DNA of 64,000 nucleotides, from contig JAFEBU010000040.1 of NCBI GenBank assembly GCA_018242505.1, positions 1-64,000 of the forward strand, given 5' to 3'. The position numbers were made by a program, and so were the translations under genes. Source of the DNA: Pseudomonadota bacterium. Lineage in GTDB: Bacteria > Pseudomonadota > Alphaproteobacteria > Reyranellales > Reyranellaceae. Numbering within the stretch: position 1 is the first letter of the stretch; each line of letters begins with the position of its first letter. Positions 8,166 through 16,040 of this stretch are shown piece by piece. The notes below the pieces were generated by a model. It was not told the origin of the DNA and did not search any database. It worked only from the letters and a program-made list of their open reading frames with translations.

Positions 8166-9220
8166 GCCTCGACGTCGATATCAAGCACCGGCACGGTACC
8201 TTCCACCTCCAGGCCCGCTTCGTCTCGCAGCCCGGCGTGACGGCGCTGTTCGGCCGCTCGGGCTCGGGCAAGACGACCCTGGTCAACATCGTGGGCGGCC
8301 TCATCAGGCCCGATCGCGGCCGCGTGACGGTCGACGGCCAGGTGCTGGTCGACACCGACCGCCGCCTGTTCGTGCCACGGCATCGACGGCGTATCGGCTA
8401 CGTGTTCCAGGACAGCCGCCTCTTTCCCCATCTCAGCGTGCGCCAGAACCTGCTCTATGGCCGCTGGTTCACGAGCGGCACCGGCGGCGCGGTGGCGGAC
8501 TTCGACTCGGTTGTCGAGCTGCTTGGCATCGGCGCGCTGCTCGACCGACGGCCGGACTCGTTGTCGGGTGGCGAGAAGCAGCGCGTCGCCATCGGCCGGG
8601 CGCTGCTGGCCCATCCGCGTCTGTTGCTGATGGACGAGCCGCTGGCCTCGCTCGACGAGGCGCGTCGGGCCGAGATCCTGCCCTATATCGAACGGCTGCG
8701 GGACAAGGCCGGCGTGCCGATCCTCTATGTCAGCCATTCCGTCGCCGAAGTGGCGCGGCTTGCGACCACCGTGGTCATCCTGTCCGACGGCAAGGTCACG
8801 GCCGTGGGTCCGGTGCTCGACATCCTGCCGCTCGCCGACGCAAGCGACGGCGGCAGCGTGCTCGACGCCGTGGTCGCACACCACGACGAGGGCTTCCAGC
8901 TCACCACGCTGGCTTCCGTCGCGGGCGAATTGCAGGTGCCGCGGCTGTCGGCGCCGGCCGGTGCTTCGGTCCGCGCCTATATCCGCGCGCGCGACGTCAT
9001 GCTGTCGCTGCAGCCCCCGCAGGAGATCAGCGCGCTCAATGTGCTGGCCGGCAAGGTGGCGCAGATCGTGCCGTCCGGCGCCCAGGCCGACATCCGCCTC
9101 GATTGCAACGGCGCCGTCCTGATGGCCCGGCTCACCAACAAGTCGGTGCAGCGCCTGGCGCTGGTGCCGGGGCGGCCGGTCTATGCTGTCATCAAAAGCG
9201 TTTCGTTCGAGCGCAGCTAG
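8162..9220 (+). CDS. modC: Molybdate ABC transporter ATP-binding protein ModC
   Basis: ATPase subunit of the molybdate importer (352 aa). Walker A GRSGSGKTT is at residues 31-39, the signature LSGGEKQ at 134-140, Walker B LLLMDEP at 154-160, and the H-loop histidine is in YVSHSVAE near 183. The C-terminal ~65 residues (IRARDVMLSL onward, then NVLAGKVAQIV) form a Mop/TOBE domain that can bind molybdate and regulate transport. The start is the ATG of ACATGAGCC at 8162, overlapping the modB TGA, which gives the expected family N-terminus MSLDVDIKHRHG. The open frame extends upstream, but that part is inside modB. Confidence 0.94.
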   Translation: MSLDVDIKHRHGTFHLQARFVSQPGVTALFGRSGSGKTTLVNIVGGLIRPDRGRVTVDGQVLVDTDRRLFVPRHRRRIGYVFQDSRLFPHLSVRQNLLYGRWFTSGTGGAVADFDSVVELLGIGALLDRRPDSLSGGEKQRVAIGRALLAHPRLLLMDEPLASLDEARRAEILPYIERLRDKAGVPILYVSHSVAEVARLATTVVILSDGKVTAVGPVLDILPLADASDGGSVLDAVVAHHDEGFQLTTLASVAGELQVPRLSAPAGASVRAYIRARDVMLSLQPPQEISALNVLAGKVAQIVPSGAQADIRLDCNGAVLMARLTNKSVQRLALVPGRPVYAVIKSVSFERS

Positions 9221-9230
9221 GAGTCTCACG

Positions 9231-9581
9231 ATGCCGCATCTCAGCATCCGGATCGATTTCGACGATGAAGGCCGACTCGGCCCCGGCAAGGTGACGCTTC
9301 TGGAGCGCATCGCCCAGGAGGGTTCGATCTCGGCGGCCGGCCGATCGATGAACATGTCCTACAAACGGGCCTGGGAACTGGTGGCCGATATCAATCGCAG
9401 CTTCGAGGAGCCGCTGGTCACGGCCCAGACCGGCGGCCGGGCGGGCGGCGGCGCGGCCCTGACCACACGCGGCCAGGAGCTGATCCGCCACTACCGCGCG
9501 ATCGAGCGCAAGGCACTGTCTGCGACGGCGGCGCATCTCAAGGCCCTGCAGGCGATTTCCCGCAGCCCCAAACGGGGCTAG
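9231..9581 (+). CDS. ModE-type winged-helix molybdate-linked regulator (DNA-binding domain only)
   Basis: A 116-residue protein matching the N-terminal domain of ModE. The winged helix carries LLERIAQEGSISAAGRSMNMSYKRAWELV (about residues 24-52), where SISAAGR...MSYKRAW is the family recognition-helix pattern. GGRAGGGAALTTRGQELI follows as the wing. E. coli ModE is about 260 residues with two C-terminal molybdate-binding Mop domains, and these are absent here. The short form is common in other proteobacteria, where molybdate sensing is unresolved or uses a separate Mop protein. ATG at 9231 follows a TAGGAGTCTCACG site that overlaps the modC stop. It probably regulates modABC, but no ModE box was recognised. 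Confidence 0.85.
   Translation: MPHLSIRIDFDDEGRLGPGKVTLLERIAQEGSISAAGRSMNMSYKRAWELVADINRSFEEPLVTAQTGGRAGGGAALTTRGQELIRHYRAIERKALSATAAHLKALQAISRSPKRG
9563..9580 (+). terminator. Hairpin at the end of the mod operon
   Basis: AGCCCC and GGGGCT (loop AAAC) form a 6-bp GC-rich stem at about 9564-9579, spanning the last codons and stop of the ModE-like gene. No T-run follows, so intrinsic termination is only possible, perhaps assisted by Rho. Confidence 0.3.
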
Positions 9582-9595
9582 GCACGCTATCCTGC

Positions 9596-9615
9596 GGTGT
9601 CATGAGCATGACACC
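9596..9615. promoter_or_regulatory. Perfect 9-bp palindrome, candidate operator
   Basis: GGTGTCATG, a 2-nt centre AG, then CATGACACC: both arms match perfectly over 9 bp. It lies 15 nt after the ModE-like gene and 105 nt before the glutamate-synthase-like gene. The length and near-contiguous arms look like a dimeric repressor site (TetR/GntR style) rather than a terminator, because no T-run follows. The bound protein is unknown. Confidence 0.5.
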
Positions 9616-9720
9616 GGTCCATTGGTATCAATCGTCGGCGGCGCGGAAAGCGATGACCTTCCGCGCGGTCGAGCGTGCGACCGGGAGAACTCCGACCAAT
9701 AGCAAGCTGGCCCACGACCA

Positions 9721-11343
9721 ATGTCGACCCTGTTCCCGATCTTCGAAATCCGTTTCCTGCCGTTTCTGCTGGCCGTTCTCCTGAGCGCGGCCTTCGCCGT
9801 CGCGCTCCTCTTCTATCCGCACATCGCCTGGCTCTGGATCGGCTTCGGCGTCGCCGTCCTGCTCTTCCTCGTCGGCGTCCACGACATGGTGCAGACGCGG
9901 CATTCGGTGTTGCGCAACTACCCGATCGCCGCCCACCTGCGCTTCTTGCTGGAAGCCATCCGGCCCGAGATGCGGCAGTACTTCTTCGAGGACGAAAAGG
10001 ACGGCCTTCCGTTCAGCCGCGACAAGCGGGCGGTCGTCTATCAGCGCGCCAAGATGGTGCTGGATGTAAGGCCCTTCGGCACCAACTACGACGTCTATCG
10101 CGAGGGTTTCGAATGGGTGAACCATTCGATGGCGCCTGCGCCGATGAGCAAGGAACCGTTCCGCATCACCATCGGCGGACCGGAATGCACGAGGCCCTAC
10201 TCCGCTTCGGTGTTCAACGTCTCGGCCATGAGCTTCGGTGCGCTGTCGGCCAATGCGATTCGCGCCCTGAACGAGGGTGCACGGCTCGGTGGGTTTGCCC
10301 ACGACACCGGCGAGGGCGGCTACAGCCCCTATCATCGCGCCGGCGGCGGCGACATCATCTGGGAGATCGGCTCGGGTTACTTCGGCTGCCGCAATCCCGA
10401 CGGCACCTTCTCGGCCGACACGTTCGCCGCGGCCGCCGCCAACGAGCAGATCAAGATGGTCGAACTCAAGATGAGCCAGGGCGCCAAGCCCGGCCATGGC
10501 GGCGTGTTGCCGGCCCCGAAGGTGAGCGTCGAGATCTCGCTGACGCGCGGCGTGCCGACAGGCCAGGACTGCATCTCGCCCTCGCGCCACTCGGCCTTCT
10601 CGACGCCGATCGAGATGATGCAGTTCATCGCCGAGATGCGGCGGCTGTCGGGCGGCAAGCCGGCGGGCTTCAAGCTCTGCGTCGGCCACGAATGGGAGTT
10701 CCTGGCGATCTGCAAGGCGATGCTGGAGACCGGCCTTTATCCCGACTTCATCGTGGTCGATGGCAAGGAAGGCGGCACGGGCGCGGCACCGCTGGAGTTC
10801 ATCGACCATATCGGCAAGCCCATGCGCGAGGGGCTGTCGTTCGTGCACAACGCCCTGGTCGGCATCGGCGCCCGCGACCGGATCAAGCTTGGCGCCAGCG
10901 GCAAGATCATCAGCGGCTTCGATGTCGCCCGCGCCATGGCGCTGGGCGCCGACTGGTGCAATTCTGCGCGCGGCTTCATGTTCGCCCTGGGGTGCATCCA
11001 GTCGCAGAGCTGCCACACCGACCGCTGCCCGACCGGAGTCGCGACCCAGGACAGGAACCGCCAGCGGGCGCTGGTCGTGGCCGACAAGCGCGAGCGCGTC
11101 GCCAACTTCCACCGCGCGACGCTGCATGCGCTCGCCGAGCTCACCGCGGCGGCTGGCCTGGCGCATCCCAACGCGTTCCGCCCAATCCACATCTCGCATC
11201 GCCTCTCGCCCAGCGAAGTCGCGACCTTCGCCGACCTTTATCCGGCGCTCGGCATGGGCGAACTGTTGGCGGGCTCGGACAATCCGCGCTGGAAACGGCC
11301 GTGGGAGATGGCGAGCGCCACGTCGTTCCGCGCCGTGGTCTGA
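9721..11343 (+). CDS. FMN-binding glutamate-synthase-family protein, membrane anchored
   Basis: This protein (540 aa) resembles the central FMN/3Fe-4S synthase domain of GltB but lacks the glutamine amidotransferase domain. Residues about 8-60 form two hydrophobic segments (FLPFLLAVLLSAAFAVALLFY and IAWLWIGFGVAVLLFLVGV), so the enzyme is probably membrane bound. The barrel includes MSFGALSANAI, GEGGYSPYH, KPGHGGVLPAPKV and VVDGKEGGTGAAPLEF. The cluster motif C-x5-C-x4-C (CIQSQSCHTDRC, about residues 425-436) matches the 3Fe-4S ligands. Stand-alone members are widespread and usually annotated as glutamate synthase, but the ammonia-handling reaction is unproven. A palindrome at 9596-9615 precedes it. 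Confidence 0.85.
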   Translation: MSTLFPIFEIRFLPFLLAVLLSAAFAVALLFYPHIAWLWIGFGVAVLLFLVGVHDMVQTRHSVLRNYPIAAHLRFLLEAIRPEMRQYFFEDEKDGLPFSRDKRAVVYQRAKMVLDVRPFGTNYDVYREGFEWVNHSMAPAPMSKEPFRITIGGPECTRPYSASVFNVSAMSFGALSANAIRALNEGARLGGFAHDTGEGGYSPYHRAGGGDIIWEIGSGYFGCRNPDGTFSADTFAAAAANEQIKMVELKMSQGAKPGHGGVLPAPKVSVEISLTRGVPTGQDCISPSRHSAFSTPIEMMQFIAEMRRLSGGKPAGFKLCVGHEWEFLAICKAMLETGLYPDFIVVDGKEGGTGAAPLEFIDHIGKPMREGLSFVHNALVGIGARDRIKLGASGKIISGFDVARAMALGADWCNSARGFMFALGCIQSQSCHTDRCPTGVATQDRNRQRALVVADKRERVANFHRATLHALAELTAAAGLAHPNAFRPIHISHRLSPSEVATFADLYPALGMGELLAGSDNPRWKRPWEMASATSFRAVV

Positions 11344-11418
11344 GCCGACCGAAGGAGTTGCGATTCGGGCGGTCTTGCCCCAGCAATGTACAACCCAGGC
11401 AAGACACAGGGAAATGCC

Positions 11419-12648
11419 ATGACCGCACCGTTCGATCTCGCACCGCTGCTCGCGCCCGGCACGCCCGCGCCTGCCGTCAAGTGGAACGGGTTTCCCAAGT
11501 ACAACTTCATCGGCGGCCACAACGATGCCAAGCATGTTCCTGTCGAAGCGCTGATCGAGGCGGCGACCACGGTGCTGAAGCGCGAGGGCGCGACGCTTGC
11601 GACCTACGGGCTGAACAGCGGGCCACTCGGCTACCGGCCGCTGCGCGAGTTCCTCGCCGGCAAGCTCAAGGGCCATGCCGGCATCGCCTGCTCGCCCGAC
11701 GAGATCCTGATCACTTCGGGATCGATGCAGGGGCTGGATCTGATCAACAGCCTGCTGCTGGCCAAGGGCGACACGGTGTTGATCGAGCAGGAAACATATG
11801 GCGGTGCGCTGACCAAGCTCACGCGGCTGGGCGTCAACGCGGTCGGCATCCCGCTCGATGCCGAAGGGCTCCGGCTCGACGTGCTGAAGCAGAAGCTCGA
11901 GGAGCTGAAGCAGAAGGGCGTCAAACCCAAGTACATCTACACCATCCCGACGGTCCAGAACCCGACCGGCGCCATCATGGGCGAGGCGCGTCGCAAGGAA
12001 CTGATCAAGCTCGCAGCCGAGCACGGCGTCGTGATCTTCGAGGACGAGTGCTACTCGGATCTGGTGTGGAACGGGAAGCGGCCGAAATCGCTCTATTCCC
12101 TCGCTAACGGCGAAGGCGTGATCCATATCGGCTCTTTCTCCAAGTCGATCGCGCCGGCGCTGCGCGTGGGCTACATCGTCGCCAAGTGGGAGGTGCTGTC
12201 GCGCATCCTGGCGCTCAAGCAGGATGCCGGCTCGGGTGCGCTCGAGCAGATGGTGCTGGCCGAGTTCTGCGCCAAGCATTTCGCCGACCACGTGCCCAAG
12301 CTCAGCAAGGCGCTGCACGCCAAGCTCCAGACCCTGCGCGAAGCGCTGGCCGAGCAGTTCGGCACCTCGGCGGAGTTCGGCGATCCGCCGGGCGGCATCT
12401 ATCTCTGGATCAAGCTGCCCGATACCGTCGACACGGTGAAGCTCGCCCAGGCGGCGCTGGCCGCCGGCGTGTCGCTCAATCCCGGCCCCGAATGGTCGAC
12501 CGCGAAGGACGATGCCCGCTGCCGGCTCAGGCTTTGCTTTGCCAATCCCGAACCGGAAACGATCCGCAAGGGCGTCGAGGTGCTGGCCGAGGTCTGCCGC
12601 CGCGAGTTCGGCGTCCCCCTGCGCAGCGCCAACGTGGACAAGAAATAG
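11419..12648 (+). CDS. PLP-dependent aminotransferase, class I/II (LysN/MocR-type fold)
   Basis: A fold-type I aminotransferase of 409 residues. The PLP-binding lysine is in SFSKSIAPALRVGY (near residue 246). NPTG (TVQNPTGAIM, near 181) and the PLP-aspartate region EDECYSDLVW (near 212) are also present. TYGLNSGPLGYRPLREFLAGKL is typical of 2-aminoadipate/aromatic aminotransferases related to LysN and the catalytic half of MocR regulators. It has no N-terminal winged helix, so it is an enzyme and not a regulator. ATG at 11419 gives the expected N-terminus and follows ACAGGGAAATGCC. It is 75 nt after the glutamate-synthase-like gene on the same strand and could share its transcript. Substrate unknown. 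Confidence 0.88.
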   Translation: MTAPFDLAPLLAPGTPAPAVKWNGFPKYNFIGGHNDAKHVPVEALIEAATTVLKREGATLATYGLNSGPLGYRPLREFLAGKLKGHAGIACSPDEILITSGSMQGLDLINSLLLAKGDTVLIEQETYGGALTKLTRLGVNAVGIPLDAEGLRLDVLKQKLEELKQKGVKPKYIYTIPTVQNPTGAIMGEARRKELIKLAAEHGVVIFEDECYSDLVWNGKRPKSLYSLANGEGVIHIGSFSKSIAPALRVGYIVAKWEVLSRILALKQDAGSGALEQMVLAEFCAKHFADHVPKLSKALHAKLQTLREALAEQFGTSAEFGDPPGGIYLWIKLPDTVDTVKLAQAALAAGVSLNPGPEWSTAKDDARCRLRLCFANPEPETIRKGVEVLAEVCRREFGVPLRSANVDKK

Positions 12649-12695
12649 CGGCCTTTCCTGCCGGACAAGACTTGGTGCCACCCAGAGGCGAAGCC

Positions 12696-12731
12696 GAGGG
12701 ATCTTTGATCAGCTATCACCAAAGATCCCTC
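12696..12731. repeat. 12-bp perfect inverted repeat between convergent genes
   Basis: GAGGGATCTTTG and CAAAGATCCCTC are exact complements separated by 12 nt. The element sits in the 120-bp gap between the convergent aminotransferase and VOC genes. It could form a strong hairpin acting as a terminator for both strands. The flanking words (GGCGAAGCCGAGGGATCT and AGATCCCTCGCGATGAC) resemble dispersed intergenic palindromes, and a related element is at 35843-35930. Confidence 0.6.
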
Positions 12732-12768
12732 GCGATGACGCGCCTTATTGCATTAGACGATGGAGTGA

Positions 12769-13182
12769 TCAGTCCATCGGCTTCCCATTGATCACCATCC
12801 AGCCAACGCCGAACTTGTCGGAGCATATGCCGAAGCGATTGGCGAAGAAGGTCTCGCCCATCGGCATGGTCACCTGACCGCCCTTGCTCAGCGCATTGAA
12901 GAGCCTGTCGGCTTCGGCCGCGGTATCGGCGCTGAGTGTGAGGGAGATGCCCGAGAACGACGCCTTGCCGGCGCACCGGCCGTCGGAAAGAAGGATCTGC
13001 GTGTCGCCGATCTTGATCGCGGCATGCATCACCTTGTCCCTGGACTCCGGTGTGATCATCGACTGTTCCGGCGCCTCCTTGAAACGCATCATCACATCGA
13101 CCTTGGCGCCGACCGCGCTCTTGTAGAACTCGATCGCCTCTTCGGCGCGGCCTTCGAAGGACAGGTAGGACTGTACAATCAT
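12769..13182 (-). CDS. VOC family protein, PhnB-like
   Basis: A 137-residue vicinal-oxygen-chelate fold protein of the PhnB/3-demethylubiquinone-methyltransferase-like group. The start MIVQSYLSFEGRAEEAIEFYKSAVGAKV (residues 1-28) is the classic first beta-alpha-beta unit. MHAAIKIGDTQILLSD (about 52-67) and QVTMPMGETFFANRFGICSDKFGVGWMV form the second half. Members are usually assigned no reaction. ATG at 13182 follows GGAAGGAGAACGACG, a strong site. The gene ends the minus-strand set that begins at the SRPBCC remnant near 15077 and lies 20 nt after the serine hydrolase. Confidence 0.88.
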   Translation of the reverse strand: MIVQSYLSFEGRAEEAIEFYKSAVGAKVDVMMRFKEAPEQSMITPESRDKVMHAAIKIGDTQILLSDGRCAGKASFSGISLTLSADTAAEADRLFNALSKGGQVTMPMGETFFANRFGICSDKFGVGWMVINGKPMD

Positions 13183-13202
13183 CGTCGTTCTCCTTCCGGT
13201 GG

Positions 13203-14399
13203 TCAGTCGTCGATGGCCTGGTAGGCCGAGGTCCAGAAATCGCGGAACACCTTCGGTGGCACGGGCGACTCCATCAGGCGCTGGGTCATCAGGATGCCGA
13301 TCGTCCGCTCGACCGGATCGAGATGCGCCGAGGTGCCGTAGCCGCCGTCCCAGCCGAAGCGGCCGGGAGTGGTGAAGATGTCGGTTCGGCGCGTGACGAC
13401 GGCGCCGCCCATGCCCCAGCTCGCGCCGTGCCCGAAGAACAGTTCCGTACCCTGCTTCTGCGGCTCGGTAAGCTGGTCGGATGTCATCAGCTCCACGCTG
13501 GGCCGCGCCAGGATGCGCTCGCGACCATGCCGGCCCTTGTTCAGGAGCATGCGGTAGAAAGCGTGGAAGTCGTCGACGGTGGAGACGAGGCCGGATCCGC
13601 CCGCCGCGAAGGCCGGCGGCTTGCTCCAACGGCTCGCGCGCGCATCGTCGAAGACGGTGAGCGCCTTCTTCGACGAATCCATCATATAGGCGCTCGCCAG
13701 CCGGTCGATCTTGGCAGCCGGGACGTGGAAGCCGGTGTCGCGCATGCCAAGCGGCCCGAACAGGCGCTCCTGCAGGAAGGTCTCGAGCGACTGGCCGCTC
13801 GCACGCGCAATCAATACGCCCAGAACGTCGGACCCCGTGTGATAGAGCCAGCGCTCGCCGGGTTGGTAGCTGAGCGGCAGCGTTCCCAGTCGCCGCATGA
13901 ATTCGTCGGCATCGATCTCGGGCGCATTGGGGCCCGGGGACAGGCCGAGCTCGGCCGCCGCTTTCTGGATCGGATATTTGGGCGGCCATACCATCAGCGC
14001 GCCCATACCCCAGGTGAAGGTCAGGAGATCGCGCGTGCTGACCGGCCGACGCGCCGGCACCGTGTCGTCGATCGCACGGTCGAGGCTCCTCAGCACCTTC
14101 CGGTCGGCAAGCTCGGGCAGGAAGGGATCGACCGGATCGTCGAGTCGGAGCTTGCATTCCTCGACCAGCAGCAGCGTCGCCGCCGCGATCACGGGCTTGG
14201 TCATCGAGGCGATGCGGAAGATGGTGTCACGCTTCATCGGCGCGCCGCCGAACGACCGGGTGCCGATCGCCTCGACGACCACCTCGTCGCCGCGGCTCAG
14301 CAATGCGACGAGGCCCGGCATGTCGCCCGTCTCGACATGCGCAGCGAGCGCATCATGCAGGCGCGCGAGTCTCGTGTCGGACAGACCTTCCCTTGCCAT
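13203..14399 (-). CDS. Serine hydrolase, class C beta-lactamase/esterase fold
   Basis: A 398-residue cytoplasmic penicillin-binding-fold hydrolase with no signal peptide. The nucleophile motif SxxK is SMTK (Ser65-Lys68). The second motif is Tyr186-His-Thr (YHTGSD) where class C beta-lactamases have YxN; this variant is usual in EstB-type esterases. GWDGGYG near residue 357 replaces the KTG motif. These features favour an esterase or amidase over a beta-lactamase. The gene is 9 nt downstream of the SRPBCC gene and 20 nt upstream of the VOC gene. This SRPBCC/hydrolase/VOC trio looks like one transcription unit, with substrates unknown. Confidence 0.87.
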   Translation of the reverse strand: MAREGLSDTRLARLHDALAAHVETGDMPGLVALLSRGDEVVVEAIGTRSFGGAPMKRDTIFRIASMTKPVIAAATLLLVEECKLRLDDPVDPFLPELADRKVLRSLDRAIDDTVPARRPVSTRDLLTFTWGMGALMVWPPKYPIQKAAAELGLSPGPNAPEIDADEFMRRLGTLPLSYQPGERWLYHTGSDVLGVLIARASGQSLETFLQERLFGPLGMRDTGFHVPAAKIDRLASAYMMDSSKKALTVFDDARASRWSKPPAFAAGGSGLVSTVDDFHAFYRMLLNKGRHGRERILARPSVELMTSDQLTEPQKQGTELFFGHGASWGMGGAVVTRRTDIFTTPGRFGWDGGYGTSAHLDPVERTIGILMTQRLMESPVPPKVFRDFWTSAYQAIDD

Positions 14400-14408
14400 T
14401 GAGGTCCT

Positions 14409-14867
14409 CTATGCCGTCGTGACGAAGGTCGCGAAGCGTTCGAGGCAGCTCGTCCAGCCGCCTTCGTGGCCCGCTCGCGAGTCCTCGGTCCGGAAGGCCT
14501 GATGTCGCAATGTCAGGCGCGTACCGCCCGCCCGATCGGCCAGTGTGACGGTCACCAGCGTCTCCGGATCGACGCGGCCGTCGGCATATTCGGTGATGTA
14601 GGTGAAGACAAGCCGCTCCGGCCTCACGACCTCGCGATAGACGCCGTGCTTGGTGATCACGCTGCCGTCCGGAATGCGCATCTCGCGTCGCCAGAGACCG
14701 CCCGGCCGCACATCCATCGTGCAGGAAAGCGGCACGCAATCCTGCGGCGCCCACCAGATCGACGCCTGGTCCGGATCGGTCCAGGCCGCGAACACCCGCT
14801 CGCGCGATGCCTTGAACTCGCGCACGATGACAATTTCCCGCTCGGCGCGCTGTACGGCGGTATCCAT
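14409..14867 (-). CDS. SRPBCC (AHSA1/CalC-like) domain protein
   Basis: A 152-residue START-like ligand-binding protein. The pattern EIVIVREFKASRERVFAAWTDPDQASIWWAP (residues 10-40) and the later WRREMRIPDG...KHGVYREVVRPERLVFTYIT match AHSA1-type SRPBCC domains, with the C-terminal helix GGWTSCLERFATFV. Such genes often stand next to ArsR regulators and VOC or hydrolase genes; no ArsR gene is present here. A degraded second SRPBCC gene lies immediately upstream (14883-15077). A GGGAGCAG site precedes the ATG. Confidence 0.9.
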   Translation of the reverse strand: MDTAVQRAEREIVIVREFKASRERVFAAWTDPDQASIWWAPQDCVPLSCTMDVRPGGLWRREMRIPDGSVITKHGVYREVVRPERLVFTYITEYADGRVDPETLVTVTLADRAGGTRLTLRHQAFRTEDSRAGHEGGWTSCLERFATFVTTA

Positions 14868-14882
14868 GATCTGCTCCCGACG

Positions 14883-15077
14883 TTACTGCCCGGCGACCGC
14901 TTTGAGGGCTGCGAGCCCCGCCTCGAAATCGGCGCCGATCATCTTGTCCAGATTGAAGACCGTGCCCATGCCCTTGGTGACATAGGGACCGGGACCGTAC
15001 ATCGTCCATGTGACGGTCGCGGCAAGGGTGGCGATGACCTTCAGCACCGTCGGACGCTCCCGCAATATACTTAACAA
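14883..15077 (-). pseudogene. Truncated SRPBCC/polyketide-cyclase-like gene (C-terminal part only)
   Basis: The open frame from a TTG at 15077 encodes 64 residues. From about residue 18 on (ATVTWTMYGPGPYVTKGMG, then NLDKMIGADFEAGLAALKAVA) it matches the last third of SRPBCC polyketide-cyclase-like proteins, which usually have about 150-170 residues: T-V-T-W-x-M/F-x-G-P, then a M-D-K-M-I/V-G-x-D-F-E-x-G-L-x-x-L-K helix. The first two thirds are missing and I do not find them in the other frames upstream. The upstream sequence is instead AT-richer and promoter-like. I read this as a decayed gene; a short expressed peptide cannot be excluded. Confidence 0.6.
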
Positions 15078-15086
15078 TCGGGTTAA

Positions 15087-15116
15087 CCTTTACGGGAGCC
15101 TCCCCCGTGCTGTCAA
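15087..15116 (-). promoter_or_regulatory. Candidate promoter with a palindrome in its spacer
   Basis: On the minus strand TTGACA (15116-15111) is followed after 18 nt by TAAAGG (15092-15087). The spacer contains GGGAGGCTCCC (15104-15094), a small palindrome where a repressor or activator could sit. It would serve the minus-strand set running from the SRPBCC remnant to the VOC gene. The -35 hexamer is perfect but the -10 is weak. Confidence 0.4.
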
Positions 15117-15167
15117 CCGGTCGCGGAGCGCGCCGAGCGGACCATCCTGCGGGCTGTTATGCGGACA

Positions 15168-16040
15168 TCATCTGCCGGCCCATGGCGGCGTCTTCAATCC
15201 AAGGCCATGGCCGCCGCCATAGGCGGCGATTTGCGGCGGCGTCCAGCCCCGCAACAGTACCGGGTCGAGGGCATGAACCTCGACACCGAGTGGCCGGCAG
15301 ACATCGAGGGGATCGCGGGCCTCCGGTCCCCACAGCGGCACCGACAGATCGCCGCCGGGACAGGTCGAGAGCGCGCACAGGAGGTCGATCTCGGCGAAGA
15401 ATTCCAGATGGTCGCCTTTGCGCGCCGGACTCGCCCGCATGAAATACTTGTCCTGGCGATTGAGGCCGGTGCACTGAAAGACGTTCAGCACATCATGGAC
15501 ATCGAGCTCGGTGAGCCCATAAGGCGCGACCGCGCGCACCAGGTTGGAATGGCAGCAGAAATCGAAATCCTCGCCGGTGAGCATGCGGTTGACATAGGGA
15601 TCGCAGCGCGTGCCCAGCAGGTCGTGGATACGCCCGCCATAGTCATCGACGCCATACCCCGCGAGACTATCCGAGATGATGGTCGCGATCGGCCGCAAAT
15701 AGGGCAAGGTCGACCACAGGCGATCGAACGTCGTCACGTGCGCCGCCTGGAGCTGGCGCGTGCGTGATGCCCAGAACCGTTCGCGCGGATTGTGGAGGTT
15801 CCAGATATTGAGGTCGCCGACCTGCGGTCCCTCGACTGTCACGATCCGGAAGACATGACCGGCCGGGACCTTCCAGGCGCGGCCGGTGCGGATCGGGATG
15901 GCGAAGTCTTCGATCTTCCGCCGGCCGCCGGCTTCCTCCGCGATGCGCCGGTAGAATGCCCTGTCGATCTCGAGCGCGGAACCCGCGGTGGATTGATAAG
16001 CAGCGGGAAAGTCCTTCATGGCGCGCCGTTTCCCCGTCAC
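15168..16040 (-). CDS. DUF1989 (urea-amidolyase-associated-type) protein
   Basis: A 290-residue DUF1989 protein. This family includes the two proteins found with urea carboxylase/urea amidolyase systems. Recognisable parts are WKVPAGHVFRIVTVEGPQVGDLNIWNL (about residues 56-82), the C-D-P-Y region TRCDPY, HSNL, and STCPGGDLSVP near the end, where cysteine and histidine residues probably bind a metal. GTG at 16040 overlaps the amidase stop (GTGA). An in-frame ATG at 16019 would shorten it by seven residues, and both are plausible. It is the last gene of a three-gene overlapping set with AtzG-like and AtzE-like genes, so a role in degrading a ureide or carboxamide is inferred. Confidence 0.85.
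   Translation of the reverse strand: MTGKRRAMKDFPAAYQSTAGSALEIDRAFYRRIAEEAGGRRKIEDFAIPIRTGRAWKVPAGHVFRIVTVEGPQVGDLNIWNLHNPRERFWASRTRQLQAAHVTTFDRLWSTLPYLRPIATIISDSLAGYGVDDYGGRIHDLLGTRCDPYVNRMLTGEDFDFCCHSNLVRAVAPYGLTELDVHDVLNVFQCTGLNRQDKYFMRASPARKGDHLEFFAEIDLLCALSTCPGGDLSVPLWGPEARDPLDVCRPLGVEVHALDPVLLRGWTPPQIAAYGGGHGLGLKTPPWAGR

Noticed and set aside
9602..9784. Small plus-strand gene just after the ModE-like gene
   Set aside because: The frame overlaps the palindrome and the start of the glutamate-synthase-like gene, lacks a ribosome binding site and shows no family pattern.
9628..12681. A 1017-codon open frame on the minus strand opposite the glutamate-synthase-like and aminotransferase genes
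   Set aside because: The opposite strand carries complete FMN/3Fe-4S and PLP motifs; the minus-strand frame shows no family pattern.
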